This document shows positions 36,501 through 48,500 of a stretch of DNA of 64,000 nucleotides, in pieces (position 1 is the first letter of the stretch; each line of letters starts with the position of its first letter). Below the pieces are notes generated by a model. The model did no database searches and had not been told where the DNA came from. It saw nothing but the letters and a program-made list of their open reading frames with translations. The stretch is from contig CAUJGJ010000030.1 in the NCBI GenBank assembly GCA_963170055.1, positions 1,904,337-1,968,336 on the forward strand, written 5' to 3'. The position numbers and the translations under genes are program-made. The DNA comes from Halisarca cf. caerulea (taxonomy: Eukaryota > Porifera > Demospongiae > Chondrillida > Halisarcidae).

Positions 36501-39500
36501 AGTGGCACTGTCCATAAGGGAATACGTGCCATATTTAGCACTGTATCCAGGACTGTCACAACCACCATCACCAGACAATACTAAAGGACTACGATCTCTT
36601 AACAGCTCTGCAATAACTATTTGATTTTGCTTATAGCATGAGGAAACTAAGGGGAATGTACAGGTCTGTTGTATTTCATAAAATAGGTGTTCACTGAATA
36701 AAGTAAGGTTAAGTAAGCTAGCAATAGTGGAAAAGGTTGTAAATGTAGATCCAGAGAAGACAATAGCAGCTGGAAGCAATTAATAAATTGCCAGCAGGGG
36801 CCTTACCCACAAGTGGTTGTGAGTACCAAGTAAATGTGTGATCCTCAGGACATGAAGTCCTAATGACCACAAGTGTGCCATACAGTGAAGTGTCCACTGT
36901 GGCATGCAGGCTGTATATGGGACAACCAACAAAAAGTGACAGCAGGGATAACTCTAAAACGAGAAAAACTTGCTCGTGGGCTGAATAGACTTGACCAGAA
37001 GGTTTACGGAATGGATGGTCAGGTGGCTCAGCACCCAAATCACTGTCGTGATCTGTCTCGCATTCAAAACTATAGAGCAAAAATGACCAAAGACGTTCCA
37101 CTGTGACATGCAATGACTGTTACAGTGCATCTTATAGTTTATCGAAATTAAAATAATATTATATTTACCTCTGATCTAAGGCTTCATCACATGAAAAACT
37201 GTTATCTGCGCCTAAAGGAGGATCAGGGATGTAGGAAATGTAGTTCGTTTGTGTTTTGATGGAGGAAATTTGTGTTGCTTGATTGGTAGGATCAGTTTGG
37301 CAGTATTTGGAGGAAGAAAATCAAGACAAATCTGCAATTAAAAGGAATTTTAGGTACAGCTCTTGTTTGACAAATATTACTGAATGGCTTCTTTACCTGT
37401 CTTCTATCGTCCCAAAGGGAGCTTCAGTCACTGTCTCCACAGCGGTTGTTGGTAGCAGAATAGCAAACTGAAAGCTGCTTCCAGGAGATCCTTCGAGCAC
37501 TTTTGCTCTTGCCTTGCTTTAGACGCCGATCTTCGCTTGGCAGGAATAGTGAAGGAAAAGATTTAGGAACTGCGTCTGAAGCCAAAATACATTTTAATGG
37601 CTTCCTGTCAAGATTTCCTGCCTTTGTGTTGGAAAATACTTTGCTTCAAAGTGTAGGGAGCACACACCAGCATTTACATCGTGAATTGGGGGATTAGTCA
37701 GCCGCAAAGAGGCAAGCCATTCCCTCAGACGTTTAGGATCGTTTGTTGGCAGGCAGTGCATGGAAGCTTATTCCAGGACACTGCAGGGTCGGTTGGCGCT
37801 GTTGTCACAGCCTAAGGCAATGCAGTAAGGCATTACTTTTTCCATACAATATTATGGCAGGTTGCTTAGGTCGCTACCAACTACGTATTCTGATGTTACA
37901 TCCTGAAAAAACATGGCACTCAAAATCATGACACAATACCGACGTTTTAGTCACTTTGACTCGAAATAATCACAACCAAACCAAGCAACTGAATCAGATG
38001 CAAAAATGAATCATAATTTAGTTAGTTCTGTGGATGCCCCCACATTTTGAAGTCAACTTCATTTTTGGGTTCAGTGCCCATTTAATTGGTTCTCGTATTT
38101 GGATTTTATGTATATATTTATGTATTTTATATGTACTTTTATATTCCTCTATTTACATGCACGTTTTTGCTCATAAACTATCGTGATGATGGTTAAAACC
38201 TAATCCCTAAATGTTATCTAATGGTTCACTACTCAGTCCGGTTATCTAAATGTCGGTTTCATGGAAATCCTTAGGGATCTTCTATTTAGGCAAAGCCAGA
38301 ATGTGTTCAAAACAACCGTGTGTTTAGGGCTGGCTTAAGAAAATGGCCACTTTTATTGCTATATTGACAAACTGATGAGCATATAGCGTTACGTTCATCC
38401 AATGTACAACTAGAATTAGTAAGCTATTAAGGATTTGGAAGAAAAGGTGGAGAATTTTTGTGATGGCCATTTTCACATTTATCCCATGGTCAGTCATAAA
38501 TAGTTAGTGCATTTAATTTTTTTAGATTCAAGCATAACATCACAATGAAAATGGCCATGCAGCTTACAGCAATTTTTGCAAAAAGTGCTGATATCTCGCA
38601 AACTATAGCATTTTGAGTAGCTTATTAAAAAAGCACCATTTGTTTGGTTCTACACCATTCATAGGTAGGTTGTTATGTGCATTTTACACATAAAACAAAA
38701 TGGCGGCTGCTAACCTTAACTGTAAATACACCCTAGCATTTCTTTTTTGGTGTGATAAGCAAAACGAAGGTACTGTACAATACTTCCACATTATAATTCT
38801 ACATTTCTGCACTCATGCAGAACATTCACAAAGATCTTTTCCACTGAATAAATTGGCAGATTCATTAGTATAAAGATTTAAAAAACTTCTGTCCAAAAGT
38901 GGTCTACTAAACAGTAGTGTACTGTGATAGGATTTTTACTTTAAAAGGTTCCTGTGCGTGAATGACATAACATTTCACCGTGTGGCTTTTAAATTCGCCT
39001 TTGTTCCTGTGCATGATGTGCATGTTTTTGTAGTATTTGAGAAGACACAAATATAATAACATATGCACATCAAAAGAATGAAACAAGCTATCAAAAGGTC
39101 ACATGGTGTGGTAATGTGAAAGGAGAATGCGGCACCTACTGCATGTTTGTGTTCTTCTTCGAAACCTCTAGGTTGGTCTTCAGAACCAGTACTGCTTGCC
39201 GATGTAAGACTATCCTCGGAAGGTTGCATTAAGCATGTGCTCTGCCAATCACGTACTTCTTTGAACAATGACTCCACTAGTTTCTAAATATTATTATAAT
39301 AGTATGACAAAATAAAAGACACTACATGCACCCATAATAATTACCCTTGCAAAGTTATACAGTAAGAATGAATAACAAAATTAATGAAATCAATGGATAA
39401 ATTAACTATGCTTATAAAAACTATAAAGCCACAATCAATATGTACTAAGTTGTTTTGGAGCTCTAAAATGTACCAGTTTTTTCAACAAGATTGCAGATGC

Positions 39501-42500
39501 TGGGAAATATGAATGTCCAGTCAAGGCCAAAGGTCAGGCTAAAGGGCAGACCAGCTAGCCCCAAAGAATAACCACAAAATTTTGTCACTTGTGAGGAGTC
39601 ATTATAATTATAGTGTCAAGTATGTAAAATATATGGCTTAGACTATTTTTGTTTAACGATGTGAAATTGAATACATGCAGAACTGAACTCAACACAAAAT
39701 TAAAAAGGAATATACAAGGAGAATGCAGTGTTTTAAAAACCTTTTAGTAAACGGCTAATCTTGTACTTTTTCTGCCTGTTCCACATGTCAAGGTCAAAGA
39801 ATAATTAGCAGCTTTTGTGCCAACACTCTTAGACAGTGTCAGATCTAATAGGTGTAGGGGCAGCAGCCCCCCCGGGAGGATCTTTACCCAAATTACTTGT
39901 TATGAATTCAATTAAACTGACATGGCTGAATAATTGGTTAAAATGTGTCCTCTGTACGTTGAAAAGTATACACATCCTCCCAAGATACAAACCTCCCTAT
40001 GGGCATGCCATTGTTACACATTTCAAATGGTACATGTCCACAGTGTCATCTGTTAAGATGAGTTAAACCATATAAAGGTTGTCAAAAGTAGCCAAAAATG
40101 AATATGTATTGTTTAGCAGGGTCCAATTTAATTGTATAGGCAGTTTATAAATACCTATGATGCATGTGTCCAAAAGGTTGGATCCAGAAAAAAAAATCTA
40201 ACACCAGTGGCAGATCTAGAAAATGGGAAAGGGGGTTAGTGTTAGTGGGGTTAGACAGTGAGTGGAGTATGGTGCTGAATTGTTTTTTGCCTTGCAGCAC
40301 CCATTTCCGGTTGCATGAGTCATTTTCTGGCAAAAAGTTACTCAAGATTTCATTTGTGATATAATCAACAACTAACACAAAAAATTGAAATTAATTGCAC
40401 CTCATGATTTAGTCTTGGTCGGTGTCCTTAAACATTAGGGTTATGATGATCACGTTCTCTCCTGACAAGGTAATTACACAGGCTCATTATAGTGATTTTG
40501 GACTGGGGAAGAAAATGGCCGCCGCTCGGAAGTGGTAATATATACATCGAATTTCACAACTCAAACAACAATGTACGCCCATTTTTACAACTGTTTAATA
40601 TTTTAATGTTATTTATCAAAACAATAAACTACAAAACAGGCCCATGTGTCATACGCAGAAGTATAAAAACAATTTTGAAAAAAGGGTACTTTTTCGATAA
40701 ACGTCGATTTGGGGACATGTAGACAGTCTCCCAAGGAGATGAAACTCGCATGTGACGAAAGAGTGAAGTTCGTTTAAGATATGCATGCTGAGCGGAGAAC
40801 ATATAGCTCCAACTAAAATAGTTATAATGAAAAATGTACTTTTAGCGGGTGAAAAATGGCCAAAAATGACAATTAAAATGGTAATATCTTGAGCTAACCT
40901 GCTTATATAATCCCCGCTCAGCAAAAACAAGTAGACAGAAGTATTTTAAATCATTGGATTCTTTCGTTGTTTAGAAAAAGTCCTGGGTACACGTCCCCAA
41001 AACACGATATGTTTGCAGGACAATTCCAATCCGCCATTTTAGGATGACGTAAGGTGCGCGTCATCAGTATTGGGCATTAAAAATTGTATGGTACATTGGA
41101 ATATAAACGCCCTGCAATGTTATCGAGACATGAGCTATCGGTAATTTATCATGCAGAAAGTTCGGTTTTTGATTCAATGGTTCCAAAGAGTATCGGTGAG
41201 TTCTTATGCATATATTCTTGTCATTCATAGTTATATCTTCGGCGAAAGTAGCATACTCGACGACTAAGCCTCATAGACAGTGGCACTGGTTTGCGTGCGA
41301 AATATATCATTAGTACGAAGTCAGAAAGTAGACTGAGCCTGCTAACATCCTGACGATTTTTGCTAGTGTTTCATTCGAACAATCATGATCTGGGATATTC
41401 TGGATAGAAGGGTGCAGTTACCTGCCACAGCACTTTTTTTACATTGAATCCGCATTTTGCAGTGAGTATTCGAGGTGCAAAGGTCAATCAGTGGTACCTG
41501 GCCCTTTTCTGACGGTACAAGTGTGGCTTGAACATTGCAACTAAGCATCTATGTGTTGATTTATAAATTTACAAATACCTAAACAAACACAAAACGGCTT
41601 TTTCAAAGTCGATAAGATTCAAAAGATTCTGCTACCGCTACTGAAACCAACTCCAATGTAAGCGCCCGCTTGTGATGACGTATTACAACGTTCACCCTTA
41701 GTTGGTAATGACGTATAGGAAAAAATGGGACAAATACCAGAAATTCCATAACTTTGTCGCCTGCAATCCCCAACTTCCAAAAAGCACTATAATGCCCCTG
41801 TGTAAGGCTTTCTCTTTTCCATCTAGGCATGCAGTACCCACTGTGTGGAATAGGGAAAGTCCCACCCCTCCATATATATATATACCGTATACCCGGAAAG
41901 TTTCACGGAGTAAAACTTTCGCGAATTCCTAGATTTCAAAATTTTCATGAAAAAACTTTCGCGAATCGCTGCATTTCATATATATCTGATGTATAGAGCA
42001 GAGCTAGCATTCACGAAATAAAGTTTCGCGAATGCTGTGGACTTCGCGAAATTCGCAAAACTTTATCTCCACGAAACTTTCCCAGTATACGGTATATCAA
42101 CCAATAGCCATGTCTACACGTACGCTCGAATCCAGATTGAATGCGCATTGAATCCGCTTTGAATTTGGAATGGGAGCGTCCACACGTAATGCGCATTATC
42201 GGAAGCGAATTACAATGCGCATTACTCAATCCACATACGGAGGTAGATTGAATCTGGATTGACCAATTCGCCTCGAAGCGCGCCAAAAGAAGTTTGAGAT
42301 GGCTGGTTCATCATGGTCGATTCAGGAGACAAGAGCACTGCTCAATCTATGGGTAGACGGTCGTGTACAAGCGGAGTTGGGAATTGCTGTACGGAACAAG
42401 GCGATTTTCCAACGCATTCAATGCGATTTCACAAGATTGGGCTACGAAAGAACGTGGCTGCAGTGTCGGGTGAAAATCAAATTAAGATGTACGGGTATAA

Positions 42501-45500
42501 ATCTAAGTAGTAGGTGAAGCTAAGCATTCGTGAGTCGTTACTAAACCACTCACCGTTGGCACAGCATTCTCCTTCTGAGAAAAAAGCGGTACCTGGCCAC
42601 CCGTGCAAGCTCAAACTGCAATCGTCAGCGATTTCTATCCAAATAAATACGTCGACGATGTATGTTCATAAGAAATTTAACCACTAGACAACTGATTAAA
42701 AACAACTCGATTGTAAACAACGCCATTTTTCTGGAGACACGTGATGATTTGCGCGTTATTCCTTCCATTCCCAAATAGCAGTGTGGACGCAAAACGGATC
42801 GAGCTGGATAATCTAATGCGAATTGGAGTCCGGCTTTAACCGCAAATTAGCCAATGCGCATTGAATGTGGATTGCGTGTGGACATAGCTAATGACACAAC
42901 TCTATGACAAAATGGCCACCGCGTGTGCAAATAACAGGTCATTGAAAAGAAACCATGCAATGAATACCGTATTCACTCTAAAGATCAGTCACTCAAGGTT
43001 TACTCAATATGCTTCACGCATGTGAGACATGTCCAGATTTGTTATGATAGCGCCCCTCAGTTTGCATAGTGATAAAATGTGTTTTTTTGGCGCCTATAAG
43101 TTATTAGTCACATATTTATCCCATGATTCGAGCTGTTATTCGGGCGTATATGAATGTCGAATCCGCGTTTAGTGACGTTTTCTGTCGTCACAGTTGTTCT
43201 GTCACATGTTGGCTCGTGACCTGACTGGATGTTCTTCAAAATTTTAGTTTTCGGCTGGGTGCTACACAAGGGAACAAGCTGGACACAGTTTCTTGATGTG
43301 AACGTTGAGCTATTTATAGAATGCAACTTTTGCATGTGGGGGCAAGAGAACTTTTGTTCCTGCCCAAAGTTATCGGAGCTTGATTTTTTTGTTTTGAGGG
43401 CCAATTTCGCAGATCTCGGCATCGGAGAGGAATTGTCCATGCCCCCTACATGGAAAAGTTAGTAAATGTGTTGCTTTAGCTATTTATGTGAAAAAATAGT
43501 CTTAGAAGCGTTCCTCCATGTAGCACCCAAAGCGTTTCGCTTTTTAGTAGGGCTTAGAAAATCCTTACTAATTCCTTCACAACAACAACAGGCCTCTCAA
43601 AGGGGAAATGATCGAAAAGTTTATGGGTCTACCCACTCGTTAAGCCCTCATTCGACGCTCTGAAGCTTCTACAAGTTGAGAACCGAAGTTATAAAAAAGA
43701 CCAAAATTTTCACACCTCCAAATTAGCGTGGACATTTCCCACATGTGCATTTGACATCCTCAGAATAAATGGACAACTGGGCCGCCATGCATTGAAAAAA
43801 ATTGAATCTCCAAACAAATTTTTGAAATGTAGATGAAACATTATAGAGCGTTTAGTCTTGAGGGCATTGGGAATTTGGTGTCTTTTGAACTGAAGGTAAG
43901 AACAGCTGTTGATGTTTATTTCATTTAGCAGGACATAGCTGTGTGTGCTTAAACCTATAATAGACCTGAGCTGATCAACCCACAGTGATGAATCCAGGAT
44001 GCTATATGACTATAGCTCTGGTGTACTAACAGTATCTGAAGTATAGGGAAAAAAGTCAGAATCATTGCAGGGCTGCAGGTTGGTCTACAATTGCATGGAG
44101 AGGTTCTTTCCTACCAGGTGGAACTCTCGACTGCAGATGACATGTACAGTGTACATATGGGTGTTATATTGTATTAATTTTGTTAATGCAATAATACAAG
44201 GGATTGAAATTCTAGAGGTTTGTGGAGGGGGCATCATCATGCAATGTGTGTACTATAATATTCAAACTTGCTATAAATACTGTAGTAGAACCTTCATATC
44301 CCAGGGAATTCTGAAAATCATTCACAGCATTCGCATGTGGTACATGTCCAGGATCTGTTATGATAGCGCTTCCCAGTTTGTATAGTGATAAAATGTAATT
44401 TTTCAGCGCCTACAAGTTATTAGTCATGCAGTTATCTCGTGATTTAGACTAATATTTGGGTGCATACAAATGGCGAATCCACATTTAGTGATGTTTTCTT
44501 TCGTTACAGTTGCTCTGTCACATGCTGGTTTGCGACTTAACTCGATGTTCTTCGGAATTTTACTTTTCAGCTGGGTGCTATGTGAGGGAACAAGCTGGAG
44601 ACACTTTCTTGGCGCCAACTTTGAGCCATTTGAAATATACAACTTTTCCATGCGGGTGAGAGAGAGCTTTTTTTGTTCCTGTCTCAAGTTAGAGGACCTT
44701 GAATATTGGCTTCTGAGGACCAATTGATCAGATATCGGCTTTGGAAAGGAATGGTCAACTCACCCGCATGGAAAAGTTAGTAAATGTTTCGTTATTATAG
44801 TGATTTAAGTGAAAATAAATAGTCTTGAAAGCGTTCCGCCATGTAGCACCCAAAGCATTCCGCTTTTTAGTAGGAGTTAGGATAACCTCAGTAGCTTCTT
44901 CACGATAAAAGCAAACCTTCCAAAAAGGTAATCATCCTTACGTCTACGTGTCTACCCACATCTTAATCCCTTATTTGATGCTCTTTATCTACTATAAGTT
45001 GAGAACAGGATCTGCAAAAAAGACCAAAATTTTCACACCTCTACATGAATTAGCGTGGATGTGTCCGACAAGCGTCAGAAATCCACTAAAACAAGGTGAA
45101 TGTTTCATAGTAATCTAGACGTACTAATGCATGTGTTCATAATGCAAGGAAATGGCATGATGTCACAACAAAATGGCGTCCCCAAGTTTGCAATGTTAGA
45201 GCTAACCCTATTTCTCAACTTCTATAGAGAGATCAAATATACTTATAGCTTATTAATAGTAGTCATTAAATTGTTTAAAGTGAACTTTAGCTTGCTTTCT
45301 CCCCTATAGTTCTGTACAATCAAGAACAGTACTGTACTGCAACAAAGATTTACTTAATAGTCGGGCAAGTTGAACTCATCTGCCCAGTGGGGGGGGGTGA
45401 ACAAACCACCTGAACCCCCCTAGCCTACGGGCCTGCATTGCAATGGACTTGGCCATTGTACTCACTCGGTATTCAGTGAATCCTAAGAGAGTAGTAAGAT

Positions 45501-48500
45501 TAGAAAGACAGCCATATATATAGTACTCACTGCAACCACATGCAGTAGGAGCAAAGTCCTCTGTGATGATTAGATAGCCACTGGGCATGTGAAAAGTAGA
45601 GACAATGATGAAAAATAGAGTACAAGATAATTGGCTGTATTTGATTAATGAAATATGACTCTGTGCTCATCTTGCCTGACAAAAATAATAGAATTGGGTA
45701 CGTACTGTAGGTATGTGATGTTCGATTTATGGACATAAAACAAAATGGCGTCGCTTTTGTGGTCCTTCAAATATTTGGCTTGTTTTCTATTTGAATACAA
45801 GTAGATGTTCTAGAAACACCTTTTACAGTATCTACAACATGTATACTATCTGAATCACTAACAAGATTATACGAAAGTTGTAAGTTATGTATGTTGTGTT
45901 TTCTTTTACCACATTGAAAAAAAGTAAAAATGACAAATTCCAGTGGTAAAGATCCGGGATTTTGCACGCAAAACTAGGTTCAAACAAAAGTACACATTGA
46001 AATCTTATTAAATTGAATCTTGCATCTTGCAGCTCCATTCCACAGCTGCTATGTCCAAGGTTTTCTGCTGAAAAAGATGGTCCCCAGCTACGAGATACTG
46101 GACATAAATGGAACGGGACAACGTACACAGGGTGTTTATAACCATCTGTTGCATGCTTGTTCCAATTGTGGGCAGTGCTTTGTCATCAATTAGCAGTTGT
46201 TTTTAATGCGTCATTTAGCGTCTTTCAGATGACGTATGAAATTTCACATATCAACAGAATGGGGGAAGAAGGCAACTTTTGTGACGCTTGCCCACGTATC
46301 CGTGAAACGTCACGAAAATGGCAGTTTTGTTGAGGGCGAAGATAAATTCGCTTAATTGGTTACACCTCAGATGCCTTTGAACCTCACCAAATCCAACTTC
46401 GATGGAATCTTAGGATGTTTCGGTTTGTGAAAATGGTTCCGGGCATAGTGCTACAATCAAGCAGTTTCTCGCAATTGGATCTTTTATGCTAAATTTTGGC
46501 CGTTTGAAGGGTGAAAAAACAGTTTTTTCGTTTATAACTTTCTTACGAAAGATTATAACCTATAGCCCGGAACGATTTTCGGATAGTTCACCATTTGTTC
46601 TGTCTTTTCGTGTTGTTTCATGGGAATTGAGAAGGATCTAAAGGTCTGACCGAGGCGAAGTTTGTCTGAAACTGCTATGTATTCCTAGCTCACTATCTTC
46701 CTTCAGACAATAGAAAAAATCGCTAGTTAAGTACCAACATGCGCGGAATATATACAACTTTCGTCCAGTAAGAAGAACTCAGCGAAAATCAAGTCAACTA
46801 AGTAGAAACGATCAATGATTCGTGCTGCTATTTCAAGACAGCCATTTTTGCATTTTATTCCTGGACGGTTATAAATACCCTGTGTACAATTAAAGTCACA
46901 ATATTCGATTTTGGAGGTTTGGTCCTTTAGGAACATGCTATAAAGTTTCAAAGCCAACCTTGGAGATCTCTACCACCACAATTTTCTTTTCTTGTCGAAT
47001 TTAACTGCTTGATAGATCGATATCACATCAGTCACGTGGTTTGATTACGTCATACCAAACAAGACTGCTGTGCGTACCGGCAGAATAACTGCTAAACTAA
47101 ATTTGAAACAAACAAATAAAATCGTGTCTAGATAACCTTTAAGTTAATGAAGTCAGCAAGAAAGAAAGGCATTGAACCTCAATTTTCGAAGTGTTTCTTC
47201 CTTGCTCAAGGTGTTTAGTCATTGACCCTTGCATGAAATTTCTTTAAAGTAAAGTAATTATGTAAACAATTCTGCTTTACCATGCATAAACAATCCTCCC
47301 TGTTTTTGGATATAACCTACCTGCGACCTCACAAATTACCTATAATTTCAGTATATGTAGCATGAGAATATTATATTATTTACTAACAGCCTTTCATACC
47401 TTCAAAGCCTCTTCATCTCCGACAGACTGGTTCACTGCAGTCACTTTAGAATATTTGCACTCTCTAATGGCTATCAATATATACACAGATACATAATCAT
47501 GTATGTTATTTGACATCTGTCTGAAAAAATCAATAGTAGTATATACAGGACACTAAATAAAAGGGGAACTAAGAAGCTGAATCCTTGAGTATACCAGTAA
47601 CCCTGTACTATGCATATTAATTTTAACAGTCAATTTTTATAGTGTCCTGACAGGGCCACATCATGTCATAATTATATCAAATGGAAGCCAATAGTTAGAA
47701 CCAAAAAATGGATAGTGAAAGCCACTCAGAATGTTTCGTTCAGGAGTAAATTGCATGTTTCTGGTAAAATTGCCTCCTGTAATATATCATTTAAATTTAT
47801 TCATGATGTCACAAAATGTAACAGAAAGCAGATACCATATATTCCCTAATTTTTCATCACTCTAATAATAATAATAATTTCGCCATATGCCAAAATTACT
47901 TCAAAATGTATACTCTAAGTCATGACGAAAAGCAGTTATGGCTACTCTGACAAGACCTGCTTCAGCAATCCGGACCCAAAGAGTTTGATGTGGTTGACCT
48001 GACATAGCCGCTCCCTCCACCAAAGAAATTTCTCACCGACGATACTTAAAGCATACTATTTGACCGCTGTCTTGTGGTGGGATGTCTTAATTTATAGAAA
48101 TGGCAAATATCAATAGCGAGAAGAAAAATAACCCACTTCGTTCTTGTTCAAATGTTAGGTAGTCTCCTAGTGTCCTCCCAGTGATCCTTATATACATGAT
48201 AACCTCGATCTCATGGAGGCCACAACTGTCAAACTGAACAATGCAATTTTGTTTTCTTATTTTTCGTCAGCAACTCTAATTATAAAATTAAAATCGAGAA
48301 GCATACCAACTACTGACAAATTATCATGCCTATACTTACAAAGAAACACTTAATACTAATCTATAATATTACAATATTATTTATACAGGGGCGTAGGAGC
48401 CTATAAGGCAGGTGGGGCATTGGCCCCACTGCTTTTTGAGCAAGCCTTGAAGAAATTCTATTCCTTATTTTAAAAAAAAAATTTCTTTTAGCATTAAAAC

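Larger units (their letters stand above)
32936..38081. mobile_element. Kolobok-like DNA transposon, 5.1 kb, TTAA target site
   Basis: The left end AGGGGCACTGAACCCGAAA and the right end (inverse) ATGGGCACTGAACCCAAAAA are inverted repeats, and TTAA lies directly outside both (32932-32935 and 38082-38085). Inside are a THAP-type zinc finger and DDE-type transposase remnants on the minus strand (37833 to about 34916) and a P2X7-tail-domain gene on the plus strand (33703-34296). TTAA duplications and THAP-bearing transposases are known for Kolobok elements. It also contains a nested MITE, a second probable nested MITE and a reverse-transcriptase fragment. The transposase is broken, so the copy is not autonomous. 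It sits in the last intron of the HEPN-like gene. Confidence 0.8.
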
